Source: JACOTK01 sp963743945 (GTDB taxonomy: Bacteria; Actinomycetota; Acidimicrobiia; Acidimicrobiales; CADCSY01). Taken from it: DNA of 64,000 bases. The stretch covers positions 372,001-436,000 of the forward strand of contig CAVURO010000010.1 in the NCBI GenBank assembly GCA_963743945.1, written 5' to 3'. The notes beneath the pieces are model-generated. The model was not told where the DNA came from. It made no database searches and saw only the letters and a list, made by a program, of their open reading frames with translations. How positions within the stretch are numbered: position 1 is the first letter of the stretch; each line of letters starts with the position of its first letter. A program made the translations under genes and the position numbers. This document shows, in pieces, positions 33,647-42,548 of this stretch.

Positions 33647-35261
33647 TTACCTCCTGATCAGGGCCGCACGACGTGCGTAGGCGAGTAAGGGAAGAGCGAG
33701 TACGAGGAGGGCAAAGGGGGCGAACCAACCACCCTTGATCCCCCACGATGCGGCCAGCACCTTGGGGGACTCCTTCAGGAACTTGGTCGACGACGTGTCC
33801 GGGGTGGGAAGCTCCGCCAGCATCGCGGTGTCGGCCTCACCGACCGGCGTGGTGCCAAGGTCGATCAGCTGTGCAACCGGACCGGTGTCGGTGGTGGTCC
33901 CGCCCACATCGGTCGACGTCACCGCCGCAGGGCTCTGGACAGTCGAGGGCGTCGGGCTGAACCCCTCGTCGGCAGGAGCGCCGAACTCTGGGTCGATGAA
34001 GGCACCCATCTTCATCGCAACCCGGCCGAGGTTGAGCTTGATATCGAGTCCGCTGACGGGAACCCGGTAGTGAATCTCCAGACACCCGAAGTTGGTCTCC
34101 ATGGATGTTCCGTCCTCGGCCATCTTGGTCTCGATGCCGGGGTACGGGGTGATCTTGAGGATGCCCGGGTCGAATCCGCCCCCCGAGCCACCCGGTACCG
34201 GCAGGTCGGCCGTGCTCTCCCCGGCCTTGGCGATGATGATCCCGGCCTTGCGCAACCCCTCGTTGGCGATGGCCATCGCTCCGTCCACTGCGACGGGAAC
34301 CTTGACCGCCCGCGGCCAATCGGATCCCGCCGTCACCGAACTCGATGGGAATGCCCAGGATGCTGGCTCCCACGATCTTGCATCGACGCTCGCTCACCGC
34401 CGCCGTCTCCTTGGTGCCACCGAGCTCGGCGGAGACACTCGACTCCAGGGCGGCAATCTTCAGGATGCCCCCGATGGTGATCTCGCCGAGCGATGTCGAG
34501 ACACCTGCCTTGACGATGCCGTTCTCCACCCGTGCGGCGGTCGACGACTTCGCGAGCTCCGTCGAGAACGGCACGAATCCGGCCTTCTTGACCGTCTTCA
34601 CGGCCAGGACCGACGCGGAGGCCTCGGTGTGCATCTTCGACGGGTCAACCGGGTCACCCACCACGGTGGTGCGCGCCCCACTGGACTTCACCTGGAACCC
34701 CAGGACATCGTCGGCGCTTCCGCCGCACTCGGCCTGTGCCACGTCACCGGGGTAGAAGCTCTCGCAGCCGAGCACCGGCTCCTTCTTGGGCCAGATCTCC
34801 TTGAGGATCGGCTGCACAGGTGCCACCGTCTTCCCGAGCTTTTCCGTGTCGAGCGGCAGCTGGGGCAACCCCCACAGCGTGGGCAATCCGACAACCAGGC
34901 CAGGCAGCAATCCGACGACCAGATCGGGGACCCCGGACCAGCCACCCAGGAGACCAAGTGAACCGAGCAGCGGCAGATACAGGGGCGCCGCATTGGTCTT
35001 GATCAAGGGCTGGCTGTTGAAGTTGGTGCCGGCGTAGCCGATGCCCATGTTGACATCGAGCGGCAGGAGGGTCGGGATGGAGAGATCGAGTTGGATCGCC
35101 GAGGCACTGGTCTCGACGACGAACGATGTCGGCGCCTTCACCGCTGCCGAGCCCACGGTCGCCGGAGAGGAGCCCTCCTGAGCCTGGACCGGGAAGGCGA
35201 CGAGACCCGACAACAGCAGACAGGCGCCGCACACTCCGAGCAATGAACGTACCCACCTCAT
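33647..35261 (-). pseudogene. C-terminally anchored surface protein, frameshifted
   Basis: One gene split by a single-base shift. The first frame (from 35261) has a signal peptide (CGACLLLSGLVAFPVQAQ) and about 310 residues of secreted sequence to IPIEFGDGG. The reading then continues in the next frame from about 34325 (SDWPRAVKVPVAVDGAMAIA) to a C-terminal hydrophobic helix and basic tail, WFAPFALLVLALPLLAYARR. One extra G in a GGCGGGATCC tract near 34325-34330 explains the shift. Joined length is about 535 aa. Both halves keep normal coding character, so either the lesion is recent or it is a sequence error. No family is recognised. The gene overlaps the permease stop by 4 bp (ATGA) and lies inside the transporter operon. 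Confidence 0.72.
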
Positions 35262-37441
35262 CGGCGAGCCCCCTTTGTGGGTCGAGTTGCCGAACCTGTC
35301 ACCGGCATGCCACTGGTGCCATTCCTCACGGTGCCCTGCATCTCCTGCAGGGCCCCTACCTCAATGACTGCTGTGTCGTCAATCTCGGCCTGTAACGCAC
35401 GATCTCCGGGACCGCTCGCCGCACTGCCTGAACCCACGCTTGTCTTGCGCACGCCGCCGAACTGCCCTACCCGTGCCTCACGGCGGCCGATGACGAAGTC
35501 GAAACGACCACTGTGCGCACCTCGGTGGGTTACGGCCGGCCCGTCGTCCGAACCCTCGGTCGAGCCTCGTGACTTCGGCCTCTCGAAGAGGGAGGCAAGC
35601 CCTCGGGGTCGCAGGGCGATCAACAAGATGACCGTTGCGCCGGCGATGACGTCGGGAAGCGCGCTCGCGCTCGGTCCCGACTCCGTCTGGACCAGCTGGG
35701 GGATGATGCCGAACACGATGCCCGCAATCAACGGCCCGCTCATCGACTCGATACCACCGACCACGGCATTCAACAGGAGGGTGATGGAGAGGATGAGCGA
35801 GAAGTCGAACGGCGTGAAGCGGGTCAACAGGACACCGTAGAGTGCGCCTCCCAGCGAGGCGATGAACGACGCCATCATGAATGCCGCGATGCGGGTGCGC
35901 TTCGGGTCGGCGCCGAAGTGCGCCACGGTGGTGCCGGCGTCACGCGATGACAGGAGCAGGGGTCCAAAGGTCGATCGTTTGAGGTTCCAGACCAGGACGT
36001 AGAGGATGATCGTGATCGGAAGCATCACCAGGAACAGGTTCAGGTCATCGAAGAGGTCCACCCCGAAGAACGTGCCACGGGGCAGCGACTTGGGGAACTC
36101 AGGCCGACGAAACAGCCATTCCGATGCCGCGCCGGCAAACGCAAGCGAGGCGATGCCGAACTGCAACCCCGAAAGGCGCAGCGCAGGCAGTCCGGCCAGG
36201 GCGCCCATCAACATGCCTGCCACACCCGCGAGCACGATCGCCAATTCCAGCGGCAAACCTCGTTCCACCACGAGATAGGCAGTGGTGAACGCACCGATGC
36301 CCACATAGGCGCCGTGCATCAGGCTTGCCTGTCCACCCCAGCCCACCAGGACCACCAGGCTCAGTGCCTCGATGACGAAGAACAGCCCTCGAGCGCCCAC
36401 GAACCCCCAGTAGCCCGAGCTCGTGTTGCCCTGTTGGATCTGGTTGCCGATCAGGACCGAGAGGATCATCACCGCAACGATCAACGGAGCGCGGGGACCC
36501 AGGCGGCTCCATGGACCCGCCAGCGTGGCGCGAATGCGATCCAACACCACGTTGGGCCGCTTCATCTCCGCAGCAGGCGCCGTGATCATCTCCGGCGCCC
36601 AGCTTCGACGGAAGACCAAGAGTCCCACGACCACGATCAAGGTGACGAGCTCCTTGGCGCCCGGACTCGAGCTCTTCATGATGGTGAGGCTGTCCAGGAC
36701 ACCGACCGCGATGCCGCCGGCAAATGCAAGGGGCAGGGACATCAACCCACCGAAAAGCGTTCCGGTCAATGCCTTGGCCAGCAGGAGCGTGAAGGTCGCC
36801 GCGGTCACGGGCGAAAGCGGGGCCAACAGGATGCCGGTGATGCCGGCCAGCGCCGAACCCAGGAGCCAGTTGAATCGAGCCACCTGGGTCAGTGACACCC
36901 CCATCAACCGGGAGGTCTCCGCGTTCTGGGCGACCGCTCGCACGGCGATGCCGAAACGTGTGGTCTGGAGAAACCAGCCGAGCACGCCGGCAGCGACGCC
37001 GGCGACGATCAGCACCGTGACCTGCTGGTAGGTGATGCGCAGCGATCCGAGCGAAACCAGCCGGTCCGGAAGGAGCAGAGGGGCGCTGGTCGGTTCGAAG
37101 CCGTACACGAGCAACAACAGGCCGGTGGTGAGGGCCAACACGCCCAACGTCACGATCAGCTTCGTCGTGCTCGATCCATGGCGAACAGGTCGAATGGCCA
37201 GGCGCTCGACGGCCATGCCGTAAGCCATGGTCACCGCCAGGGCAACCAGTGCGCCGAGCACCGGGGGCCATTCGCGAGATCCGGCGAGATCGGCGTAGAC
37301 ATAGGCGCCCAGCGAGGCGAAGGCGGCATGTGCGAACGAGAGAACGCCGGTCGAACGGAACATGAGCGTGATGCTCACGGCGATCAGGGCGTAGGCGCCC
37401 CCGGTAAAGATGCCCACCAGGATTGCATTGACGTATGCCAC
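35258..37441 (-). CDS. Fused LivH-LivM permease with cytoplasmic tail
   Basis: A 727-aa fusion. Residues 1-290 match LivH (IFTGGAYALIAVSITLMFRSTGVLSFAHA, ending in a permease EAA-like region) and residues 335-640 match LivM (VGWGGQASLMHGAYVGIGAFTTAYL and RDAGTTVAHFGADPKRTRIAAFMM). LivH and LivM are normally two proteins that heterodimerise. After LIALRPRGLASLFERPKS a polar tail of about 90 residues of low complexity follows, absent from usual LivM. The GTG at 37441 is the likely start, with GGGAG 10 nt upstream. It is the first gene of the six-gene operon. Confidence 0.85.
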   Translation of the reverse strand: MAYVNAILVGIFTGGAYALIAVSITLMFRSTGVLSFAHAAFASLGAYVYADLAGSREWPPVLGALVALAVTMAYGMAVERLAIRPVRHGSSTTKLIVTLGVLALTTGLLLLVYGFEPTSAPLLLPDRLVSLGSLRITYQQVTVLIVAGVAAGVLGWFLQTTRFGIAVRAVAQNAETSRLMGVSLTQVARFNWLLGSALAGITGILLAPLSPVTAATFTLLLAKALTGTLFGGLMSLPLAFAGGIAVGVLDSLTIMKSSSPGAKELVTLIVVVGLLVFRRSWAPEMITAPAAEMKRPNVVLDRIRATLAGPWSRLGPRAPLIVAVMILSVLIGNQIQQGNTSSGYWGFVGARGLFFVIEALSLVVLVGWGGQASLMHGAYVGIGAFTTAYLVVERGLPLELAIVLAGVAGMLMGALAGLPALRLSGLQFGIASLAFAGAASEWLFRRPEFPKSLPRGTFFGVDLFDDLNLFLVMLPITIILYVLVWNLKRSTFGPLLLSSRDAGTTVAHFGADPKRTRIAAFMMASFIASLGGALYGVLLTRFTPFDFSLILSITLLLNAVVGGIESMSGPLIAGIVFGIIPQLVQTESGPSASALPDVIAGATVILLIALRPRGLASLFERPKSRGSTEGSDDGPAVTHRGAHSGRFDFVIGRREARVGQFGGVRKTSVGSGSAASGPGDRALQAEIDDTAVIEVGALQEMQGTVRNGTSGMPVTGSATRPTKGARR

Positions 37442-37677
37442 TCTGTGCCATCTCCCGGCCGGATATCCCGCAATAAGGGCTCAACCCCAGACGTGAGGTC
37501 TCGCTGTCTGGGAAGTTCTTTCGACACCCCACGGGTGGCTCCCTGCCTCCCGTAAGATTTTTGGTGACAATAGTCTCAACCGGCGGTGTCCGCAAGGAAC
37601 CCCTTCTGCCGACACGGTTCTGCGCGGGAGAGCCTTGGACCTCCCGTCGTCGGACGGTCAACCCCGGCTGTCCCCTG

Positions 37678-38835
37678 CTATCCCCGCCTCGCCTCGGCCC
37701 AGGACTTGCCGGCCTCGACATCGATGTCGTGGGGAAGATCCAGCACCCGCTCGCCGATGATGTTTCGCTGAACCTCGGATGTTCCGCCTCCCACCGTCAA
37801 CGCCGGAGCGAAAAGGAAGCCGTGGTGCCACATGTCAGCCGGCGCCCCCAACGGTCCACGGTCAGCCAGCATGCCCCCGGCGCCCGAGAGCTCCTTTGCC
37901 AATCCCATGATGTTTTGACCATGCTCGTCGGACAGTGCCTTGCGCACCGAGGCCTCGGGTCCCGGGGGACGGCCCTTGATCGCAGCGGTCACCGTGCGGA
38001 GCCGGATCAGGCGCAGGATCTCGGCCTCGATGTGCAGCTTCGCAACCTTTTGACGGAGGGTCGGATCGCTGACCCCACCCTGTTCGCGCACCAGATTGAT
38101 CAAATCGACCGCTGATGGACCGTTGCCCCACAGCGCCCCGCCACCGGAGAGCGAGACCCGCTCGTTGCCGAGGGTCACCTTGGCCAGGGTCCAGCCTTCG
38201 TTCTCCTGGCCGACGAGGTTCTCCGCAGGGATGCGCACATCGGTGAAGAAGACCTCGTTGAAGGTATGGCCACCGGTCATCTCGATGATCGGGCGGATCT
38301 CGATCCCGGGGGTGTCCATGGGGCAGACGAAGTACGACACGCCCTTGTGCTTGGCGGCATCAGGGTTCGTGCGGGCGATGAGGATGCCGAACTTCGACCA
38401 TTGAGCCAGCGAGGTCCAGATCTTCGAGCCGTTCACGATGTACTCGTCACCGTCACGAATCGCACGAGTGCCGAGGTTGGCAAGGTCGGACCCGGCACCA
38501 GGCTCGCTGAACAACTGACACCACATCTCCTCTCCTGCCAGGAGGGGGAAGAGGTAGCGCTCCTTCTGCTCGGGTGTGCCGGCGTGGACGATCGTGGGAC
38601 CTGCCCAACCGATGCCGATCGGGTTCATCGGCCTTGAAACCCGAGCCCTCTTGAGCTCGTCGTCGATGATCAACTGGTGGATGGGGTCCGCCTCCAGCCC
38701 CCAGGGCGCGACCCAATGGGGAACGACATAGCCGGCCTCGGCCAGTTGGCGGCCGGAGGGCGACGGATGCTCCCGCAACCAGGTGCGAACGGCGATACGT
38801 CGGGGGTCGTCCTCTGCGGGGAGCTCGAAATCCAT
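37678..38835 (-). CDS. Acyl-CoA dehydrogenase lacking the usual C-terminal glutamate
   Basis: A 385-aa acyl-CoA dehydrogenase-fold protein with flavin motifs QLFSEPGAGSDLA and KIWTSLAQWS and the C-terminal GGGTSEVQRNIIGERVLDLP. The position of the common catalytic Glu before GTSE is Gly, as in actinobacterial FadE subunits that work as alpha2beta2 complexes or place the base elsewhere. The ATG at 38835 begins MDFELP, a normal family N-terminus. It is divergent from the MMPL transporter gene. Substrate may be a bulky acyl-CoA such as a steroid or branched acid, as an inference only. Confidence 0.84.
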   Translation of the reverse strand: MDFELPAEDDPRRIAVRTWLREHPSPSGRQLAEAGYVVPHWVAPWGLEADPIHQLIIDDELKRARVSRPMNPIGIGWAGPTIVHAGTPEQKERYLFPLLAGEEMWCQLFSEPGAGSDLANLGTRAIRDGDEYIVNGSKIWTSLAQWSKFGILIARTNPDAAKHKGVSYFVCPMDTPGIEIRPIIEMTGGHTFNEVFFTDVRIPAENLVGQENEGWTLAKVTLGNERVSLSGGGALWGNGPSAVDLINLVREQGGVSDPTLRQKVAKLHIEAEILRLIRLRTVTAAIKGRPPGPEASVRKALSDEHGQNIMGLAKELSGAGGMLADRGPLGAPADMWHHGFLFAPALTVGGGTSEVQRNIIGERVLDLPHDIDVEAGKSWAEARRG

Positions 38836-38861
38836 GAGCGCATCGTAGTGAGTCGGGCCCG

Positions 38862-38887
38862 GTTGATGCGAGCAGCGTTGATGCGAG
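38862..38887. repeat. Direct repeat GTTGATGCGAG in a divergent promoter region
   Basis: GTTGATGCGAG at 38862-38872 and 38877-38887, a 15-bp period, in the 168-bp gap between the acyl-CoA dehydrogenase (minus) and the MMPL gene (plus). Tandem half-sites between divergent genes suggest a regulator site, but only two copies exist. Confidence 0.35.
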
Positions 38888-39003
38888 AAGCCGGGTCTCG
38901 ACGAGGCCCGACGAACTGGCCATTTGACCGTAGTTGCATGTACAAAGGAGATCGAGGCCAATGGAGCCAACGGATGCCCGTCATCCTGAACAGGAGCTTG
39001 GCA

Positions 39004-41262
39004 ATGGAACGTCTGGGTAGATGGTGTTACAACAAGCGCAGGATCGTGGTCCTTGCCTGGCTCCTCTGCCTCGCAACCACGGGCACCCTGGCCATCACCT
39101 CAAATGGTGAGTTCGCCACGAACTTCAAATTGCCCGGCTCGGAGTCACAACGCGCACTGGACCTGCTCACCGAACGTTTTCCGGACTTCGCCGGCTCCAC
39201 CGCCGACATCACCTTCGCGACGAAGAGCCCCCAAAAGGTCGATGATCCGGGTGTCCGGGCGCGGATGGAGAGGATGTTCGCCGAAGTCGAGAAGCTGCCG
39301 CACGTTTCCGGCGTGCGATCCCCCTACCTCCTGCCCCCCGAGTTCGCGACGTCCTCGGACGCGACGATCGCCTTTGCCGCCGTGCAGTTCGACGTCCAGG
39401 GCCCCGATGTTCCGAAGTCAACCATCGATACCATGAAGGAGCTCGCGGCGGAGGCCGACGGCGATGACCTGCAGGTGGAGCTGGGGGGCGTCGTCGTCCA
39501 GTTCATCGAGCAGGCCAGCTCGGCCAAGGACTCGGGCAGCGGCCTCATCCTCGCAGCGGCGATCCTGCTCCTGACGTTCGGCTCGGTGGTCGCGATGGGC
39601 TTGCCGCTCATGACCGCACTTTTCGCACTCGGCACGGGCATGGCGCTCATCACGCTGGCACTCACCTTCATGGACATCCCGTTCATGGTCACCGAGATGG
39701 CCTCGATGATCGGCATCGGCGTGGGCATCGATTACGCCCTGTTCATCGTCACCCGCTACCGCCAGGGGCTGCATGCGGGCCTCAGCCCCGAAGAGGCGAC
39801 CGTCACCTCCATCAACACCTCCGGTCGCGCCGTCGTCTTCGCCGGAACGATCGTGATCATCTCGCTCCTGGGCATGCTGTTGATGGGACTCCCGTTCGTG
39901 CGCGGACTGGCGATGGCCACCGCCGTCGTGGTGCTCCTGACGATCCTCACGTCGATCACCCTGCTGCCCGCAGTGCTGGGATTTGTGGGCGAGTCGATCG
40001 ACCGCCTCCACATCCCGGGTCTCCGTTCCGATGAGAGCGCCCATCGTGAGACGAGGTGGTTCCGCTGGAGCCGTTTCATCCAGCATCACCCCTGGCTGGG
40101 CGCTGCCGTGGGACTCGCCATCCTGCTCACGCTGTCGATCCCGTCGCTCTCGATCCGCCTCGGTTCTGCCGACGCGGGCAACGATCCCAAGTCGATGACC
40201 ACGCGCCGTTCGTACGACCTCATCGACAAGGCCTTCGGTCCCGGACGGAACGGACCACTGCTCTTGACCGCCGTCCTGCCGGGCGCCGGTGATGCGACCG
40301 ACGAGGCGGCCGACATGAAGGTCATGAGCGGCCTGGCGAGGACCATCGCTGCTGAACCCAACGTCGACAGCGTGCTGCCCGTCATTCCCAACGAAACCAG
40401 GGACACCGCGATCCTCATCGTGTACCCGGAGACCTCGCCGCAGGACGAGGAGACCGAGGTGCTCATCAAGAGGCTGCGAAACGAGGTCATCCCGGCCGCG
40501 CTCGGGGCCTCCGACGTCGAGGTTCACGTTGGTGGGGTCACCGCCTTGTTCGCGGACATGGGCGACCAGCTCGGCAAGCGCCTGCCGCTGTTCATCGGCG
40601 CCGTCATGGCACTCTCGTTCATCCTCCTGATGGTCGTGTTCCGATCGGTGCTGGTGCCCGTCAAGGCGGCCATCATGAACCTGCTCTCGATCAGCGCTGC
40701 CTACGGTGTCGTCGTGGCGGTGTTCCAATGGGGCTGGGGGAAGGACCTCATCGGCATCGACCGGGTAGGCCCGATCGAGTCGTTCGCCCCGATGATGATG
40801 TTCGCCGTCCTCTTCGGGCTCTCCATGGACTACGAGGTCTTCCTCCTCTCGCGGGTGCGGGAGGAGTGGTTGCGCACGAACGACAACGCCGTGTCCGTCG
40901 CCGACGGCCTTGCGACCACTGCGAAGGTCATCACCGCCGCCGCCGCCATCATGATCTCGGTCTTCGCCTCCTTCGTGCTCGGCGACAATCGCCTCATCAA
41001 GTTGTTCGGTCTCGGTCTGGCAAGCGCCATCTTCATCGACGCCACCATCGTGCGCATGCTGTTGGTACCCGCGACCATGGAGTTGCTCGGCCCCGCAAAC
41101 TGGTGGTTGCCGAAATGGCTCGATCGGGCACTTCCCGTCCTCAGCATCGAGGGCGAGGATGAAGCCCTCACGGCCGTGCTCGATGAGATCGATGCGGATG
41201 TCGAGAACGAGATCGACCTGGCCCTGCAGGAAGAGGCCGAAGAGGCAAGGTCGCACCGGTAA
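39004..41262 (+). CDS. MMPL-family RND transporter
   Basis: A 752-aa membrane protein with two repeated halves. Each has one helix, a large extracellular domain and five helices. RND/MMPL landmarks are GVGIDYALFIVTRYR near residue 240 and FGLSMDYEVFLLSRVREEW near residue 600, which carry the proton-relay aspartates. Members export lipids, polyketides or siderophores in actinobacteria. ATG 39004 is chosen because AGGAG lies 7 nt upstream and the helix starts a few residues later. The acidic C-terminus (about 40 residues) is cytoplasmic. The substrate is unknown; a lipid is plausible given the neighbouring acyl-CoA dehydrogenase. Confidence 0.86.
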   Translation: MERLGRWCYNKRRIVVLAWLLCLATTGTLAITSNGEFATNFKLPGSESQRALDLLTERFPDFAGSTADITFATKSPQKVDDPGVRARMERMFAEVEKLPHVSGVRSPYLLPPEFATSSDATIAFAAVQFDVQGPDVPKSTIDTMKELAAEADGDDLQVELGGVVVQFIEQASSAKDSGSGLILAAAILLLTFGSVVAMGLPLMTALFALGTGMALITLALTFMDIPFMVTEMASMIGIGVGIDYALFIVTRYRQGLHAGLSPEEATVTSINTSGRAVVFAGTIVIISLLGMLLMGLPFVRGLAMATAVVVLLTILTSITLLPAVLGFVGESIDRLHIPGLRSDESAHRETRWFRWSRFIQHHPWLGAAVGLAILLTLSIPSLSIRLGSADAGNDPKSMTTRRSYDLIDKAFGPGRNGPLLLTAVLPGAGDATDEAADMKVMSGLARTIAAEPNVDSVLPVIPNETRDTAILIVYPETSPQDEETEVLIKRLRNEVIPAALGASDVEVHVGGVTALFADMGDQLGKRLPLFIGAVMALSFILLMVVFRSVLVPVKAAIMNLLSISAAYGVVVAVFQWGWGKDLIGIDRVGPIESFAPMMMFAVLFGLSMDYEVFLLSRVREEWLRTNDNAVSVADGLATTAKVITAAAAIMISVFASFVLGDNRLIKLFGLGLASAIFIDATIVRMLLVPATMELLGPANWWLPKWLDRALPVLSIEGEDEALTAVLDEIDADVENEIDLALQEEAEEARSHR

Positions 41263-41304
41263 CCGGCTCGATCGGCAGTTCAGGGCGAAGGACCCTGGCG
41301 CTCC

Positions 41305-41325
41305 GACGATCTCCGTGAGATCGTC
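41305..41325 (+). terminator. Hairpin after the MMPL gene
   Basis: GACGATCTC (41305-41313) pairs perfectly with GAGATCGTC (41317-41325) around a CGT loop. A weaker CAGGG/CCCTG stem lies at 41281-41297. No T-run follows, so it may be a Rho-dependent or attenuating structure rather than a classical terminator before the protease gene. Confidence 0.4.
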
Positions 41326-41354
41326 AACGCTCTTCTCGAGAGTTGGAGCGTTGC

Positions 41355-42500
41355 GTGGAGGAAAACCTGAGGCTCGGACGTATTGCCGGCATTCGGGTGG
41401 GCATGAACTGGAGCCTGCTCGTCATCTTTTGGCTCATCACCTGGAGCCTGGCCACGGAGGCGTTCCCCCAGGAGGCGCCGGGTCGAAGCGACCTGGCCTA
41501 CTGGGTCACCGGCGTGATCGCCTCGGTGTTGTTCTTCAGCTCGCTTCTCGCCCACGAGATGGGCCATGCCCTGCTCGCACGGCGATCTGGCATCGCCGTG
41601 GAGGGCATCACGCTGTGGCTCTTCGGCGGCGTCGCCAGGCTCAGTGGTGAAGCCTCCAACGCCCGCTCCGAGCTTCGGGTGGCGGTTGTCGGGCCTGCGA
41701 TCAGCCTGACCGTCGGGGTGGTCTTCGCCTCCCTGGCGCTGCTGGTCGACGCCCTCGGGGCCCCCGCGCTGGTGAGCGCCGCACCCGCATGGATCGGTCG
41801 CATCAACATCGTTTTGGCGCTGTTCAACCTTGCGCCTGCCTACCCACTCGACGGTGGCCGAGTGCTGCGAGGCGTGCTCTGGCTCCGTCACGGTGATCGC
41901 ATCAGGGCCACCCTGACCGCCGCGCGAGCCGGACGTTTCTTCGGCTGGTTCCTCATCTCCCTGGGACTGCTGGAGTTCCTGGCCGGCGGCACGCTAGGCG
42001 GGGTGTGGTTCGTGTTCCTCGGTTGGTTCCTCCTGGGCGCCGCACGTGCCGAGATCGAGGGAGTTCTCCTGCGGGACCTGCTCAAGGACACGAGGGTGCG
42101 GGCCGTGATGACGTCGGACCCGGTCACGGTCCAGCCCGACGTCAACATCGAGGATCTTCTGGAGGACTACACGCTTCGCCATCACTGCTCGGCCTTTCCC
42201 GTCGTCGACAGGTCCGGAGCCCTGATCGGCCTGGTCACCTTGGCTCACATCAGGGGCGTTCCTCCCGATCGTCGTCGGGAGCTCACCGTTGCAGACGTCG
42301 CGTCTCCCATCGAGCGGGTCCCCACCGCCGGTCCCGATGATCGACTGGTCGATCTGCTCGGTCGCATCGCCGCCCCCGAGAATCGGGTCCTCGTCCTCGA
42401 TCAGGGTCGCCTCGTGGGCATCGTCACCGCCACGGATATCACCCAAGCCCTGGACTGGGCGGGAATGAGGTCCCATCGAGCCCCCGGAGAGTCGCAATAA
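41355..42500 (+). CDS. Site-2 protease family metalloprotease with CBS pair
   Basis: A 381-aa membrane protease of family M50. The zinc motif HEMGH is in helix 3 near residue 68 and the second ligand motif is NLAPAYPLDGGRVLR near residue 157, both intact. Two CBS domains (about residues 240-370) follow and probably sense adenine nucleotides. Such proteins cleave substrates inside the membrane, often releasing anti-sigma factors. The start is GTG 41355, with GGAG 6 nt upstream; a TTG at 41343 is possible. No substrate candidate is adjacent. Confidence 0.85.
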   Translation: MEENLRLGRIAGIRVGMNWSLLVIFWLITWSLATEAFPQEAPGRSDLAYWVTGVIASVLFFSSLLAHEMGHALLARRSGIAVEGITLWLFGGVARLSGEASNARSELRVAVVGPAISLTVGVVFASLALLVDALGAPALVSAAPAWIGRINIVLALFNLAPAYPLDGGRVLRGVLWLRHGDRIRATLTAARAGRFFGWFLISLGLLEFLAGGTLGGVWFVFLGWFLLGAARAEIEGVLLRDLLKDTRVRAVMTSDPVTVQPDVNIEDLLEDYTLRHHCSAFPVVDRSGALIGLVTLAHIRGVPPDRRRELTVADVASPIERVPTAGPDDRLVDLLGRIAAPENRVLVLDQGRLVGIVTATDITQALDWAGMRSHRAPGESQ

Positions 42501-42548
42501 TCACGGAGATGTCACACGAAATGCCCATGGGGATGCGAGCATGGCGAG

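Noticed and set aside
39418..41256. A 612-codon open frame on the minus strand
   Set aside because: Antisense to the MMPL transporter. Very rich in His, Asp, Glu and Arg, typical of a mirrored high-GC membrane-protein gene.
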